Assembly: GCA_947483555.1 (NCBI GenBank)
Contig: CANKMW010000090.1
Location: forward strand, 1-41,247
Length of the DNA: 41,247 nucleotides
Reading direction: 5' to 3'
Source: Myxococcales bacterium
GTDB taxonomy: Bacteria > Myxococcota_A > Polyangia > Haliangiales > Haliangiaceae
Numbering within the stretch: the stretch's first letter is position 1; the number at the start of each line of letters is the position of its first letter. Positions 1 to 13,530 of the stretch are shown here, one piece after another. The translations under genes were made by a program, and so were the position numbers. The notes under the pieces were generated by a model, which saw nothing but the letters and a program-made list of their open reading frames with translations, searched no databases and was not told the DNA's origin.

Positions 1-100
1 CGGTTTCGGTTTCGGTTTCGGTTTCGGTTTCGGTTTCGGTTTCGGTTTCGGTTTCGGTTTCGGTTTCGGTTTCGGTTTCGGCTACGGCTTCGGCCCCGGC
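1..100. repeat. CGGTTT hexamer microsatellite
   Basis: Thirteen perfect head-to-tail copies of CGGTTT fill positions 1-78, followed by about four decayed copies (CGGCTA, CGGCTT, CGGCCC). The tract is cut by the window edge, so its full length is unknown. It lies immediately downstream of the stop codon of the minus-strand dehydrogenase-like gene. The complement reads AAACCG, the same core that builds the 12-bp minisatellite near 16.6 kb. Confidence 0.95.
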
Positions 101-101
101 C

Positions 102-3032
102 TCAAGGCGTGCAACGCTTCAGGCCATCGATCCACGCGTCGATCACCGCGGCGCCAGAACGATCGACGCGCGAGGTGCCGATCGCCGGCATGCGCACGGC
201 GGTCGAGGCCTTCATGCGGAGGGTGAGGGTCGAGTGCGCGGCGTCGCCGGGGGCCAGGATGTGCGTTCCGCCCGGTATGGCGGTCGTGGGGCGGACGTTG
301 CACACGTTCATGGACGCCAGCGGGGTGTCGAAGCGGAGATCGAGGCTCGCCCCGGGTCCGGGATGGCACTGGGCGCAGTTTGCATGCAGGTAGGCGCGCG
401 CGCGGCCGGCCAGGTCGGCGGTGGCATCGGTGGGATCGACGAACGGCGCCAGGGTGGGCGGCGATGACTCGAGGATGCCGAGGCCGGCGAGGGTGGCGAG
501 CTGGTTGGCGCGGCGGCCGGTCGGGTAGAGGATCGAGCGATCGAGCTGGCGCGTCTCGAGGCCGAGCACGCGGCCGCGCGCCGGGGTGTGGCAGCGCAGG
601 CAGTCCTCGCGGCTGGGTATGCTCCACGGCGCGTCGCCGTCGCCAAGGTCGACGGACTGCGCGGCGCTGGCCAGGATCGCGTCGGTCTGGGTCGCATTCC
701 AGACGTACGTGTAGCCAGCCCAGTCGCCGTCGTCGTGGCGGACGAGCAGACGGGTCTCGATCCGCCGCGTGCCCGAGCTGAATTCCTTGATCAGCACGCT
801 GCCGACCGGGAGCTCGAGGTCGCCGTCGGCCGCCACGGTGATGCGGGTGCCGTCGGGCAGCACCATCCAGCGCCGCTTGGTGAGCCCGTCCGACCACAGC
901 TCGGCGTTGACCTGGTACGGGATCGCCGCCGCCACCGGCTGCGATGGCGTCCCCGGCTGCACGCACCCGGTCGCCGAGAGCGTCGCGGCGGGTCCGACGG
1001 CGGCGGTCGGCACCGGCTTCTCGGCCACCGCCGCCGCGCTCCTCGCGATCAGCTTGAAGACGCCCTGGCCGGCGGCGGGGTTGAGCGAGATCACGTAGAG
1101 CTCGCCGTGCTCGTCCTCGGTGAACGAGGCCGGGGCGAATCGCGCACACGGGGTCGCGAGCGCGACGCGGAGCGTGCGGGTCCGATGGTAGGGATTGGCG
1201 AGCGCGTAGATCGTGCCGTCGCCGTTGTCGGCGCTGACGTAGGTGCCGGTCAGGGACGGCACGGCGGTTCCGCGATAGACGTGTCCGCCGATGATCGCGG
1301 TGCCGGCGCAGGTACGGCTGGTGTGGGGCGGGAGCTCGGCGACCGCGGCGGTGATGCCGGCGCCCGCCGTGGTGCCCTCCTGGGTGTCCCAGCCGTGGTC
1401 GCCATCGCGCCCGACCAGGTTGATCTCCTCGCTGCGGGCGCCGGTGTCGCCGACCCACAGCCGTCCGCCGGTGCGGTCGAAGCTGAACCGGAACGGGTTG
1501 CGGAACCCGCGCGCGTAGACCTCGGGGCACGCGTGGGCGGCGTCGGGCAGACCGTTGCCGTCCTCGAAGCACGCCGGGTTGGCCTTGCCAGCGCCGTCGA
1601 GGCGATAGGGGTTGTCGCTCGGGATGCCGTACTGCTTGCCGGGCAGCGGCTTCGCGGCGTGGACGTCGATGCGCAGGATCTTGCCGCGCAGGTTGGCGGG
1701 CTTGCGGGTGCGGGCGAAGATCTCGTCCTCGCCAACCGACAGGTAGAGGAATCCGTCGGGGCCGAACACGACGTCGCCCGCGTAGTGATGGCTACCGGCG
1801 CCCGCCGACAGCAGCTTGACCTCACCGGAGGTCACGTGGATGCCGCGGCCGTTCTTGCGAACGTCGGCGCGGAACAGCGCCACCGAGCCCCAGCCACCGC
1901 GGACGTAGTAGACGTGGTTGCGCTTCGGGTTGCGGGCCAGCTCGGGATCGAAGGCGAGCCCGAGGAAGCCGTCCTCGCCCTCCGAGAGGTCGCGTGCCCC
2001 CGGCACGTGCGGATCGATCAGGTTGGTCGTCGGCGGCCGCGCCGCGTTGACGTCGTCGATCTGGAACACCCGGCCGCTGCGCAGGCCGACGAACCACAGC
2101 CACCGCTGGTCAGGCATCTGGACCCGGCGGGCGACGATCGGAGCATCGTTGCTGAACGGCTTGCCGCTGCCGGTCGACAGCTTCGGGAACAGCGGCTGCA
2201 GCGCGAGTCCGCCCTTGCCCTTCACCGCCGGCGGCGCCGCCGGTGCGGTGTCGGGCCGCGGCGGCGCCTTGCAGGTCGGGTTCGCGATCCGGCTGTCGAG
2301 GCCCGGCACGCCCGCCACGCCGGTGGGCGCGACGACCGGCGCGCGGCGGCCAGCTGGACCGACGACATACGCGATCTCGAGCGACGGCGCGTGCGTGGCG
2401 TGCCGCGACGAGAACAGCCGGGTCACCTTGCCCGGCGTCTCGTTGACCAGGACGATGCCGTGGTTGGTTCGCGGATCGTCGATCCACGACTGGACCACGC
2501 CGACATCGAGCGCGACGGTCTGGACGTCGGCCCCGCTGCCCTTCCATGCGGTGAGCGCGAACGACGTGCCGGCGAGCACGTCGGTGCCCTCGCCGCGCGC
2601 GCCAGCTGCGGCCCAGCCGTGGTCGTCGTCGCGGTTCGTCCACCCGAAGCGCTTCGACGCCGGCTGCCACGCCGCGGCGAGGTAGCGACCGCGGACCGTG
2701 AACCCGCTGTCCCAGCTGGCGAACACCAGCCGCAGGGTCGCGCCGGTGACCCGCGCCCCGGCCGGCACCCCGAGCTCGGTGAACCGGAGCAGCGGCTGGC
2801 TGTGGTAGCCGTCGGCGCCGGTGAGGTGCCAGCAGCCGAGCTCGGTGCTGGCGCGATCGGCCTCGCCGTCGCCGCCGCCGCGCGACAGGATGCTGACGTC
2901 GGTGACCGCGGCGGCGCGGACGACCTTGGTCGCGCCCGGCGCGGCGGCCGGCGTCTCGGCGGTGGCGCGCGTGTCGGCGCGACACCCGGCGGCCGTGACC
3001 GCCAGCAGCAACAGCCGGTGCCGGTCGATCAT
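102..3032 (-). CDS. DNRLRE / PQQ-type sugar dehydrogenase-like / diheme cytochrome c lipoprotein
   Basis: Predicted 976-aa exported lipoprotein. The N-terminus (MIDRHRLLLLAVTAAGC) has a short basic and hydrophobic signal with a lipobox-like Cys at residue 17. Residues about 45-190 resemble a DNRLRE domain (LLRF, PAGARVTGATLRL). Residues about 235-600 match the glucose/sorbosone dehydrogenase (GSDH) beta-propeller family, with GEDGFLGLAFDP, YLSVGEDE, RGFRNPFRFSFD and GDTGARSEEINLV. The C-terminal third has two c-type heme sites (CLRCH about 811, CAQCH about 886) and a possible Met ligand (VRMPAIG), resembling the SO2930-like diheme family. Electrons from sugar oxidation could pass from the propeller to the hemes; this is inference, and cofactor and substrate are unknown. 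The ATG at 3032 overlaps the upstream stop by four bases; a longer open frame to 3962 runs antisense-like through the neighbour and is ignored. Confidence 0.9.
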   Translation of the reverse strand: MIDRHRLLLLAVTAAGCRADTRATAETPAAAPGATKVVRAAAVTDVSILSRGGGDGEADRASTELGCWHLTGADGYHSQPLLRFTELGVPAGARVTGATLRLVFASWDSGFTVRGRYLAAAWQPASKRFGWTNRDDDHGWAAAGARGEGTDVLAGTSFALTAWKGSGADVQTVALDVGVVQSWIDDPRTNHGIVLVNETPGKVTRLFSSRHATHAPSLEIAYVVGPAGRRAPVVAPTGVAGVPGLDSRIANPTCKAPPRPDTAPAAPPAVKGKGGLALQPLFPKLSTGSGKPFSNDAPIVARRVQMPDQRWLWFVGLRSGRVFQIDDVNAARPPTTNLIDPHVPGARDLSEGEDGFLGLAFDPELARNPKRNHVYYVRGGWGSVALFRADVRKNGRGIHVTSGEVKLLSAGAGSHHYAGDVVFGPDGFLYLSVGEDEIFARTRKPANLRGKILRIDVHAAKPLPGKQYGIPSDNPYRLDGAGKANPACFEDGNGLPDAAHACPEVYARGFRNPFRFSFDRTGGRLWVGDTGARSEEINLVGRDGDHGWDTQEGTTAGAGITAAVAELPPHTSRTCAGTAIIGGHVYRGTAVPSLTGTYVSADNGDGTIYALANPYHRTRTLRVALATPCARFAPASFTEDEHGELYVISLNPAAGQGVFKLIARSAAAVAEKPVPTAAVGPAATLSATGCVQPGTPSQPVAAAIPYQVNAELWSDGLTKRRWMVLPDGTRITVAADGDLELPVGSVLIKEFSSGTRRIETRLLVRHDDGDWAGYTYVWNATQTDAILASAAQSVDLGDGDAPWSIPSREDCLRCHTPARGRVLGLETRQLDRSILYPTGRRANQLATLAGLGILESSPPTLAPFVDPTDATADLAGRARAYLHANCAQCHPGPGASLDLRFDTPLASMNVCNVRPTTAIPGGTHILAPGDAAHSTLTLRMKASTAVRMPAIGTSRVDRSGAAVIDAWIDGLKRCTP

Positions 3033-4009
3033 CACGGGCGCTCCGGAGCCTGGCGCTCGTGGCCGGCCTGACCGCGCGCGATGTCGGCGACCACGCCGCG
3101 CAGGAACGGTGCGCCGCGCAGGAACAGCGCGCTGACCAGCACCAGGTGCCACAGGAACTGGAAGGCCAGGATGTGCGGCCCGCTCGCCCACGGCGAGAAC
3201 AACGCCAGCCACGCCGCCTGCACCGGGCCCATGCCCGCCACGTTGATCGGTAGCGCGCCGATCACGAGCAGCACCGGCAAGTAGCTCGCCCACGCCGACA
3301 GCGGCACCGGCAACCCGAACACGCGCGCCGCGGCCCAGGTCGCGACGATCAGCACCGAGATGGTCCCGCAGCGGACCAGGATGCTGGCGACCCGGTGCCA
3401 GCGCGGCACCTTGCGCCAGACCTCGAACAGCGGACGCTTCATCGACCGCGGTCGCGGCACCAGCATCAGCGTCGCCGCGACCACCGCCAGTGCCGGCGCG
3501 AGGAGCCGCAGGCGGTCGCGGGTGTCGGTCGGTAGCCCGTCGCCCCCGATGGCGAGCGAACCCACGGCGATCGACGACACCGCCGTCAGATCGCCGGCGG
3601 TGAGCATCATCACGAAGCCCAGCGCGGTCTGCCAGCGGCAGCCGACCACGCGCTGGATCCACAACGCGAAGCCGCCGTAGTTGAGCGCCAGCCCGAGCGC
3701 GTTGAGCACCGACACGCCGGCCTTGCCGCGCAGCAACGCCAGGTAGCGCAGCGACGGCGACAGCGGCCGCAGCAGCAAGAAGTCGCCGGTGGTGGCGGTG
3801 AACCACAGCGCCAGCGTCGCGCCCGCGGCGATCGGCACCATGCCCCACACGTCGCCCTTCTCCATCTCGTGGACGATGCGGCCGATCGGGTACTTGACCA
3901 GGATCGCCGTCACCACCGCGGCGGTGATCAACCACGGCGCCAGGCGGCGAACCCAGCGCCACAGCAGGCGGTCACCGGATCGCGTCGCAGGAGGCTCGTC
4001 GTCGCTCAA
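3032..4009 (-). CDS. LPG-synthase-TM / AglD-like integral membrane protein
   Basis: About 325-aa polytopic membrane protein with roughly eight hydrophobic segments. Features such as SVLNALGLALNYGG and LPINVAGMGPVQAAW are typical of the UPF0104 / lysylphosphatidylglycerol synthase transmembrane family (AglD/MprF N-terminal type). Members act in lipid or glycan-lipid transfer; the substrate here is unknown. No ATG suits the N-terminus. I chose the TTG at 4009, preceded by GGAG four bases upstream, because longer versions run into the upstream ARPP-1 gene. The stop overlaps the next gene start (ATGA), so the two are translationally coupled. Confidence 0.8.
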   Translation of the reverse strand: MSDDEPPATRSGDRLLWRWVRRLAPWLITAAVVTAILVKYPIGRIVHEMEKGDVWGMVPIAAGATLALWFTATTGDFLLLRPLSPSLRYLALLRGKAGVSVLNALGLALNYGGFALWIQRVVGCRWQTALGFVMMLTAGDLTAVSSIAVGSLAIGGDGLPTDTRDRLRLLAPALAVVAATLMLVPRPRSMKRPLFEVWRKVPRWHRVASILVRCGTISVLIVATWAAARVFGLPVPLSAWASYLPVLLVIGALPINVAGMGPVQAAWLALFSPWASGPHILAFQFLWHLVLVSALFLRGAPFLRGVVADIARGQAGHERQAPERP

Positions 4010-4049
4010 CGAGCTCCGATCGTACCCCAGCGAGCGGTCCCGCAGCGGC

Positions 4050-5072
4050 TCAGCGCTGGGCGGTCTTCTCCACCGCAGGCGCGACCGCGGTCTGGCCGCA
4101 CTCGTTGCCGCGGGCGCCCGCGAGCAGGTCGCGGATCTCGGCCGGACGCGGCGTGCGCAGCTCGCGGGTCGAATCGGCGGCCTGGGCCACGAACGAGCCC
4201 AGCAGCTTGGGCTCCATCGCACCGTAGAGCTCCGGCGTCGCGAACAGGTCGACCGAGATCAACCGGCCTTCGAGCGCCACCGCGACGCCGACCAGGCGGT
4301 CGCGCTCGGGCAGCGCCTGCAGCGCGGCGAGCACCCGCTGCCGCCACGCCTGCTGCGGGCCCGTGCTCTGCTGCGCCGCGGCGGTGCGGTACGTGCTGGT
4401 CTCGTTGCGGAGCTCGTGGGCGCGGTTGTAACGCCGCACTTCTTCCCACACCGACGACTGGGTGCCCTGGTAGATCTCGCGGCGCAGCTCGGAGTGCACC
4501 ATGGCCTTGGCGCTCACGAAGCTGCGGCTCGGACCGTCATCGCGATCGGGCTCGACGCACCGCACCGGGACGTCCTCGCGCTCGCGGGGCGCGAACGCCA
4601 GGCTCTCGGCGAAGGTGCGGTCCTGGTGGCCGTCGAGGATCACCTCGCCGGCCATCACGCACAGCGTCTGATCGGAGCGGTTGGAGACCCGGAGCTGACC
4701 GTAGTCGGTCTCGGGCAACTCGCGCACGCTGACCAGCCCACGCCGCATGCCTTCGTCGAGCGTCAGGAAGCGCGGCGAGCGAGCCGGAGCATCGGCGACG
4801 ATGGGGACCACGATCAGGGCGCCGTCGCGGACCGGCCGCAAGGCGGTGAGGCCCGGACCGACGGTTCGATCCTCCGCGGCCTGCGGCGCGGCCAGCGTCC
4901 GCGCCGGGGCCGGCGCCGCCTGCTGGGCGCGACGCACGTCGGCCGCCGAGGTCGGTGCCGGCTGCGAATCCCCACGGCGCGCGTCGCGCGACGAGTTGCA
5001 ACCCGCAAGGACGGCGGCCGTGATGCTCAGGGCGAGCGCCAGTCGAGTAGAAAGTTGGCAGAGCCGGTTCAT
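4050..5072 (-). CDS. ARPP-1 (DUF6569-like) domain lipoprotein
   Basis: 340-aa lipoprotein. The signal sequence ends in a good lipobox (AAVLAGC), followed by an Ala/Gln-rich linker to about residue 75. The rest resembles the ARPP-1 / DUF6569 domain: FLTLDEGMRRGLVSVREL, LRVSNRSDQTLCVMAGEVI, LDGHQDRTF and DVPVRCVE occur in the expected order. The molecular function of this family is not established. The ATG at 5072 has a strong GAGGAGG nine bases upstream, which is why I reject the longer version starting at 5141. The gene ends about 40 bases before the membrane protein gene, so it probably leads a three-gene minus-strand operon. Confidence 0.85.
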   Translation of the reverse strand: MNRLCQLSTRLALALSITAAVLAGCNSSRDARRGDSQPAPTSAADVRRAQQAAPAPARTLAAPQAAEDRTVGPGLTALRPVRDGALIVVPIVADAPARSPRFLTLDEGMRRGLVSVRELPETDYGQLRVSNRSDQTLCVMAGEVILDGHQDRTFAESLAFAPREREDVPVRCVEPDRDDGPSRSFVSAKAMVHSELRREIYQGTQSSVWEEVRRYNRAHELRNETSTYRTAAAQQSTGPQQAWRQRVLAALQALPERDRLVGVAVALEGRLISVDLFATPELYGAMEPKLLGSFVAQAADSTRELRTPRPAEIRDLLAGARGNECGQTAVAPAVEKTAQR

Positions 5073-5184
5073 CGGAGGCCTCCTCGGATCAGGACAACGC
5101 GCGGACCACGCGGTTTCATCCGTCCGCTGAGGATGCGCCATTTTTCGGCCGCTTCCAGTCCATCTTGCACCCGCCCCCCCGCGG

Positions 5185-5220
5185 CTTCGACAGACCCTTC
5201 GACAGGCTCAGGACAGGCCT
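5185..5220. repeat. REP-like sequence
   Basis: CTTCGACAG occurs twice (5185-5193 and 5197-5205); the second copy continues as CTTCGACAGGCTCAGGACAGG, the core of a widespread bacterial interspersed extragenic repeat. It lies in the 176-bp gap between the beta-barrel stop and the ARPP-1 gene. Related sequence occurs at 30.7 kb and 41.1 kb. Confidence 0.65.
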
Positions 5221-5248
5221 TACAGAGCCCCTACATCGGCGGGATCGT

Positions 5249-6903
5249 TCAGAATCGGTAGCCGACGCGAACGAACAGCGAGCTGTTGATCAGGCTCGAC
5301 TGCGGCACGCCGAGCGCCGGGTTGCCGACGTCGGTGATCGTGAGCTTCTGGGTGCCGATGCTGCCCGACGCGGTCCCGAACCAGTCCTTCTTGAAGCGGT
5401 AGTAGCCGACCACGGTGGCCTGGACCGCGCCGGTGTTGGCGCTGCCGTAGCAGGTGTCGATGGTGCCCGGCGCGCACACCGCGCCGGCGTTGTCGTCGGC
5501 GGTGGAGACCACGGCGACGTCGCCCTGGACCTCCGCCTTGCCGTCCTTGAGCTCCTTGGTCGCGCCGACGCGGATGATCTGTGACGTCGAGCGCGCGTAG
5601 CTGGCGTTGCCGATGCCGACGCCGCGGATGAACGACAGGTCGAGTCGCGTTCCACCATAGAAGCGGCGATCGACGGCCTGGACCAGGAGCTCGACCGCCT
5701 GCGTCGCCGGCAGGGTCTTGTCGATCGCCGGATCGGCAAGCGCGCTGGCGTCGAGGATGACCTCGGGGCGGCGGCGCGCCGACAGGCCGGTGGTGACCTC
5801 GAAGCGATTGATCTTGCCGAACGCCCCCGACACCGTGGCCCGCACCGAATCGGCGGCGATGCGCTGCACCTCCGCGTTGTTGATGACGGCGCCGTCGATG
5901 GTGTCGCCGACGTTCTCGAGCTGGTTGGCGATCTGCTGGTTGAACGCCTCGGTGTCGACCCGGTTGAGGCTCAGGTTGGTGCGCAGCCGCATCGCCGGCT
6001 TCCACTGCGCGCCCAGGGTCAGGTTGGTGAGCGCGAAGCCGGCGGCGCCGGCCACGTCGACGACCACGTAGTGGTAGAGGTCGAGCTTGGGCGATCGGCG
6101 GGCGTAGCCGTTGGTGGTCACGAACACGCGCGGCGGTTCGAACGTCCCGGTGCGGGTGTCCTTGCCGGTCGGCACGATGGCGACGCCGCCGATCGCGCCG
6201 TACGCCCGCGACGTCCGATACGCGGCCCCGAAGCCGCCGGCGACCGGCACCACCCGCTTGGTCGCGGCGCCGGCCATGTCGACGCCGCGCGGATAGTCGG
6301 TGAGCACCGAACGCGACGCCCGCAGCGGGTAGGCGCCGATGAAGCCGAGGTAGGTCCAGCGCGCGGTCTTGGCGTAGTCGAGGCGCAGGCCGTCGATCTT
6401 GAGCGCGGCCAGATCGCCGATGACCTGGCGGCCGAGGAACAGGTCGGTGCGCTTGCCGCCCCGCACCAGGTACAGCTCGCGCACCTCGTACTCGTTGTCG
6501 CCGAACTGTCCCGACTGGATGCGGTTGGCGTCGCCGCGATCGGCGCCGGTCAGATCGTTGATGATGTCGCGATTGACCATCCGGGCCCGGTAGTCGGCGC
6601 GCAGGTCCCAGCGCCCGCCGCGCAGGTGGCGGCCGTCGATCTGCGCCCGCAGCTCGGTGAACAGGCGCGAGAACGGCGACGCGTTGGGCACCGTGGCGCC
6701 GCCCAGGACCAAGGCCGTGCTCTGGCCGCCACTCTCGCGGAAGTAGAAGCTGGTCGAGGTCAGGCTGCCCTGCCACAGCGTCTTCTCGTCGTCCTCGTCT
6801 TCCTTGTCGATGAAGAAGCGATCGGCGTCGGGTGACTGGGCCCCGGCCGTCCTCGCCCCCGCGCTCAGCGCCAGGCTGGCCATCACGATGACGAGCGCGC
6901 CCT

Positions 6904-6907
<4 letters not shown>
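5249..6907 (-). CDS. outer-membrane beta-barrel of a porin-cytochrome-type operon
   Basis: 552-aa exported protein. A Sec signal (MKGALVIVMASLALSAGARTAGA) is followed by a short acidic stretch (DKEDEDDEK) and then about 500 residues of alternating amphipathic strands separated by polar turns. It ends in FVRVGYRF, and a terminal Phe is the usual outer-membrane insertion signal. The length would allow roughly 20 or more strands, comparable with MtrB/PioB-type barrels, although I see no CxxC motif and no clear sequence match to those families. The start overlaps the stop of the 30-heme cytochrome gene by four bases, which argues for a shared complex: the barrel would hold the cytochrome in the outer membrane. 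The function is inferred from context. Confidence 0.85.
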
Positions 6908-9300
<2,393 letters not shown>

Positions 9301-9302
9301 GG

Positions 9303-11513
<2,211 letters not shown>

Positions 11514-11600
11514 CGAAGCGGGCGGGGTTGGCGAGCCGGGGACGGGACGTGGATCTGAGCCCGAGCCTGAGAACGAGGGGGCGGGTGAGGACACCAGCCC

Positions 11601-11667
11601 CTTGCTTCAAGCAAGCGTCGGACCGGGAATGGGGTCACATGACGATCGCCAAATGCCTGGCGATCGT
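11601..11667. promoter_or_regulatory. two inverted repeats between divergent genes
   Basis: CTTGCTTcAAGCAAG (11601-11615) is a palindrome with 7-bp arms around one base. ACGATCGCCA-aatgcc-TGGCGATCGT (11642-11667) has perfect 10-bp arms and a 6-base loop. Both lie between the redox operon and the divergent secreted-protein gene, where operators or leader hairpins would be expected. No protein can be assigned to them. Confidence 0.45.
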
Positions 11668-11694
11668 AGCAGGTTAGGCGGCGACGGTCACTCG

Positions 11695-12249
11695 GTGGGG
11701 CGGATCGGATCGCCGGGACCGCCCCGGACTCGGGTCTGCGGTCCCCATGGTGGCAGCGCCGTCGGGCTGCTGGCGATCGCGCTGGTCGTCGGACTGCCGG
11801 TCACTGCAGCCGCCGATCCGCCGCTGCGCGCGTCCTCCGATCTCGATGGCCTGCACGTGTGGCTCGGTCCCGTCGGCGCGGCGACGCGGATCGAGGGCGG
11901 CTGGGACTCGGCATGGGGCGGCAACCTCGCCGTCCTGCGCGTGCGTGAACGAGCCCCGCTCGCCATCGCGGGGGTCTGGTTCGGCGCCGCGCACTACGCC
12001 GTGCGCGACGGCGGCCGGGCGTGGATCGATGGCGTGGTCGGCACGCGCCGACTCGGGGCGCGGATGCTTGGCGCGGCCGCCGGTCCCGTCATCGAGCTCG
12101 GCGATCTGCACCATCCGCGCGTCGGCGCGCAGACGAGTATTTGGTGCTTCGCTGGGGTTGTGCCTTACGCGAGGGCCGGTGTATTGCAAACCTCCGGCGT
12201 GTTCGTCGAGGTGGGGATCAGTTTGAGCGTCCCGGCGTTCCGTTTCTGA
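11695..12249 (+). CDS. hypothetical secreted / outer-membrane-like protein
   Basis: About 184 residues. A hydrophobic signal (VGLLAIALVVGLPVTAAA) is followed by a Gly-rich domain with alternating hydrophobic residues (LHVWLGPVGAATRIEGGWDS, VEVGISLSVPAF) and a terminal Phe. The pattern suggests a small beta-sheet or barrel-like exported protein. I do not recognise an established family. The start is uncertain: the GTG at 11695 is in frame just upstream of the signal sequence, but no convincing SD precedes it. It is transcribed away from the electron-transfer operon and may share its control region. Confidence 0.6.
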   Translation: MGRIGSPGPPRTRVCGPHGGSAVGLLAIALVVGLPVTAAADPPLRASSDLDGLHVWLGPVGAATRIEGGWDSAWGGNLAVLRVRERAPLAIAGVWFGAAHYAVRDGGRAWIDGVVGTRRLGARMLGAAAGPVIELGDLHHPRVGAQTSIWCFAGVVPYARAGVLQTSGVFVEVGISLSVPAFRF

Positions 12250-12330
12250 TTCGGGGCACACGATCCCACCCCGTTCTTTGGTACGTGATTCTCTGGTGTT
12301 GATAGAGTTCGAGGGCGGCTGTAATGGCGG

Positions 12331-12358
12331 TTGACAGACGGTGTCCTGAGGAGGTAAT
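12331..12358 (+). promoter_or_regulatory. candidate sigma-70 promoter for tRNA-Pro
   Basis: A perfect TTGACA (12331-12336) is followed after 16 bases by GGTAAT (12353-12358, four of six matches to the -10 consensus). Transcription would start about 50 bases before the tRNA. The region is less GC-rich than its surroundings, as expected for a strong promoter. Confidence 0.5.
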
Positions 12359-12420
12359 CCTTTCTCCTACCGTTTCAACCTGATCAGAACTTTCCATCGC
12401 ATAGTTCAAGCTTTTCTCAA

Positions 12421-12494
12421 CGGGGCGTAGCGCAGTCTGGTAGCGCACTTGGTTCGGGACCAAGGAGTCGGAGGTTCAAATCCTCTCGCCCCGA
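12421..12494 (+). tRNA. tRNA-Pro (anticodon CGG)
   Basis: Seventy-four bases fold as a cloverleaf. The acceptor arms are CGGGGCG and CGCCCCG with discriminator A. The anticodon stem CTTGG/CCAAG encloses TTCGGGA, giving anticodon CGG at 12455-12457. The T arm is GGAGG-TTCAAAT-CCTCT. The 3' CCA is not encoded. It reads CCG, a frequent Pro codon in this GC-rich genome. A regulator gene starts about 30 bases downstream on the same strand. Confidence 0.97.
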
Positions 12495-12523
12495 CGAACA
12501 CGTCACTCGAGGCTCTACCTGTC

Positions 12524-13171
12524 GTGGAAGTCGTGGCCGGGACCAACCTCATCGCGAAGAAGCAGCCGCGCGACGTGGCGGCGCTGAACGTTCTTGTCGT
12601 CGATGATGACCAGGACGTATGCGAGTACCTCTTCGACTTCCTGTCGTCGGAGGGGTTCACGGTCAAGCTGCAGCAAGACGCCACCCAGGCGCTCGAGACG
12701 CTGCGCGAGAGCGAGTTCCACGTCGTGGTCCTCGACCTCATGATGCCGAAACTGTCGGGCATCGACCTGCTCGGTCAGATCCGCGCCGTCGACGACGACA
12801 TCGCCATCATCATCCTGACCGGGTACCCCAGCCTGGAGACCGCGACCTCATCGATCGAGCACGACGTCTCGGCGTACATCCGCAAGCCGTTCTCGGTCGA
12901 CGAGTTCCGCGACGCGATCGGGCGGATCGCCAAGAAGAAGGGCCTCATCCTCCGCCGCGAGGACGAGCTGCACGCCGCGATCGGGCGCTCGATTCGCGAG
13001 CTGCGCAAGGCACGCGGCCTGACGCTCAAGCAGATGTCGCGGCGCACCAACCTGAGCGTCTCGCTGCTGTCGCAGATCGAGCGCGCCGAATCGAGCGCCA
13101 GCGTGTCGTCGCTGTTCAAGGTGGCGACCGCGCTCGACGTGAAGCTGACCGAGCTGTTCGGGCAGTTCTAG
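12524..13171 (+). CDS. response regulator receiver fused to XRE-type HTH
   Basis: About 215-aa regulator. An N-terminal receiver domain has the acidic pocket (VLVVDDDQD), the phosphoacceptor Asp in VVLDLMMPKLSG, the Thr of ILTGYPS and the Lys of YIRKPF. The C-terminal 65 residues form an XRE/Cro helix-turn-helix (IRELRKARGLTLKQMSRRTN, SLLSQIERAESS, ALDVKLTELF). This output is unusual because most response regulators use OmpR, NarL or Fis-type domains. No histidine kinase gene is nearby, so the partner is unknown. The open frame extends into the tRNA and cannot be used in full. I chose the GTG at 12524 with GAGG ten bases upstream; the GTG at 12533 is also possible. Confidence 0.85.
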   Translation: MEVVAGTNLIAKKQPRDVAALNVLVVDDDQDVCEYLFDFLSSEGFTVKLQQDATQALETLRESEFHVVVLDLMMPKLSGIDLLGQIRAVDDDIAIIILTGYPSLETATSSIEHDVSAYIRKPFSVDEFRDAIGRIAKKKGLILRREDELHAAIGRSIRELRKARGLTLKQMSRRTNLSVSLLSQIERAESSASVSSLFKVATALDVKLTELFGQF

Positions 13172-13202
13172 CCCACGTGCGCGGGCGGCTGGCGGCCTGC
13201 CG

Positions 13203-13469
13203 TCAGACGGCCTTGACGATCGGCAGCACGCGGGGCTGCGGCGGCGTGATACCGGCGGCCACCATCGCCGGGATCAACACCTTGCCGAACGCCTCGAAGT
13301 CGCCCATGTCGGTCCAGACGTCGATCACCCGCCAGCCGCCGGGTGCCGGCGCGCCGAAGTGATGGCTCCGACCGCGGGGCGCGAGCAGATCTTGCTGCGC
13401 CAGGATCTCCCAGATCTTCTCGTACTGTTCGCGGGTTGTACCGGGCATCTCGAACTCGATCAGGAACAT
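13203..13469 (-). CDS. small dimeric alpha+beta barrel-like protein
   Basis: 88 residues beginning MFLIEFEMPGTTREQYEKIW, followed by a His pair (GRSHHFGAP) and the core WRVIDVWTDMGDFEAFG. This resembles the small ferredoxin-like ABM/dABB families that often serve as monooxygenases or stress proteins. No catalytic role can be assigned. The ATG at 13469 has a near-perfect AAAGGAGG seven bases upstream, the best ribosome site in this section. It follows the AAA ATPase gene by 61 bases. A small hairpin (CGTGAC, 8-base loop, GTCACG, 13516-13535) overlaps the ATPase stop codon. Confidence 0.8.
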   Translation of the reverse strand: MFLIEFEMPGTTREQYEKIWEILAQQDLLAPRGRSHHFGAPAPGGWRVIDVWTDMGDFEAFGKVLIPAMVAAGITPPQPRVLPIVKAV

Positions 13470-13530
13470 GGTGTCCTCCTTTGGACCTGGCCGGTCATCG
13501 GCCTCATCGAGGTGGCGTGACACCGCCGCG

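Noticed and set aside
588..3071. 827-codon open frame on the plus strand
   Set aside because: Antisense shadow of the dehydrogenase-like lipoprotein; no domains.
3033..3962. N-terminal extension of the lipoprotein frame up to 3962
   Set aside because: It runs through the flippase-like gene with no recognisable domains, while a clear signal peptide starts at 3032.
12449..12523. Extension of the receiver-XRE gene into the tRNA
   Set aside because: The upstream codons are tRNA sequence; the receiver domain needs none of them.
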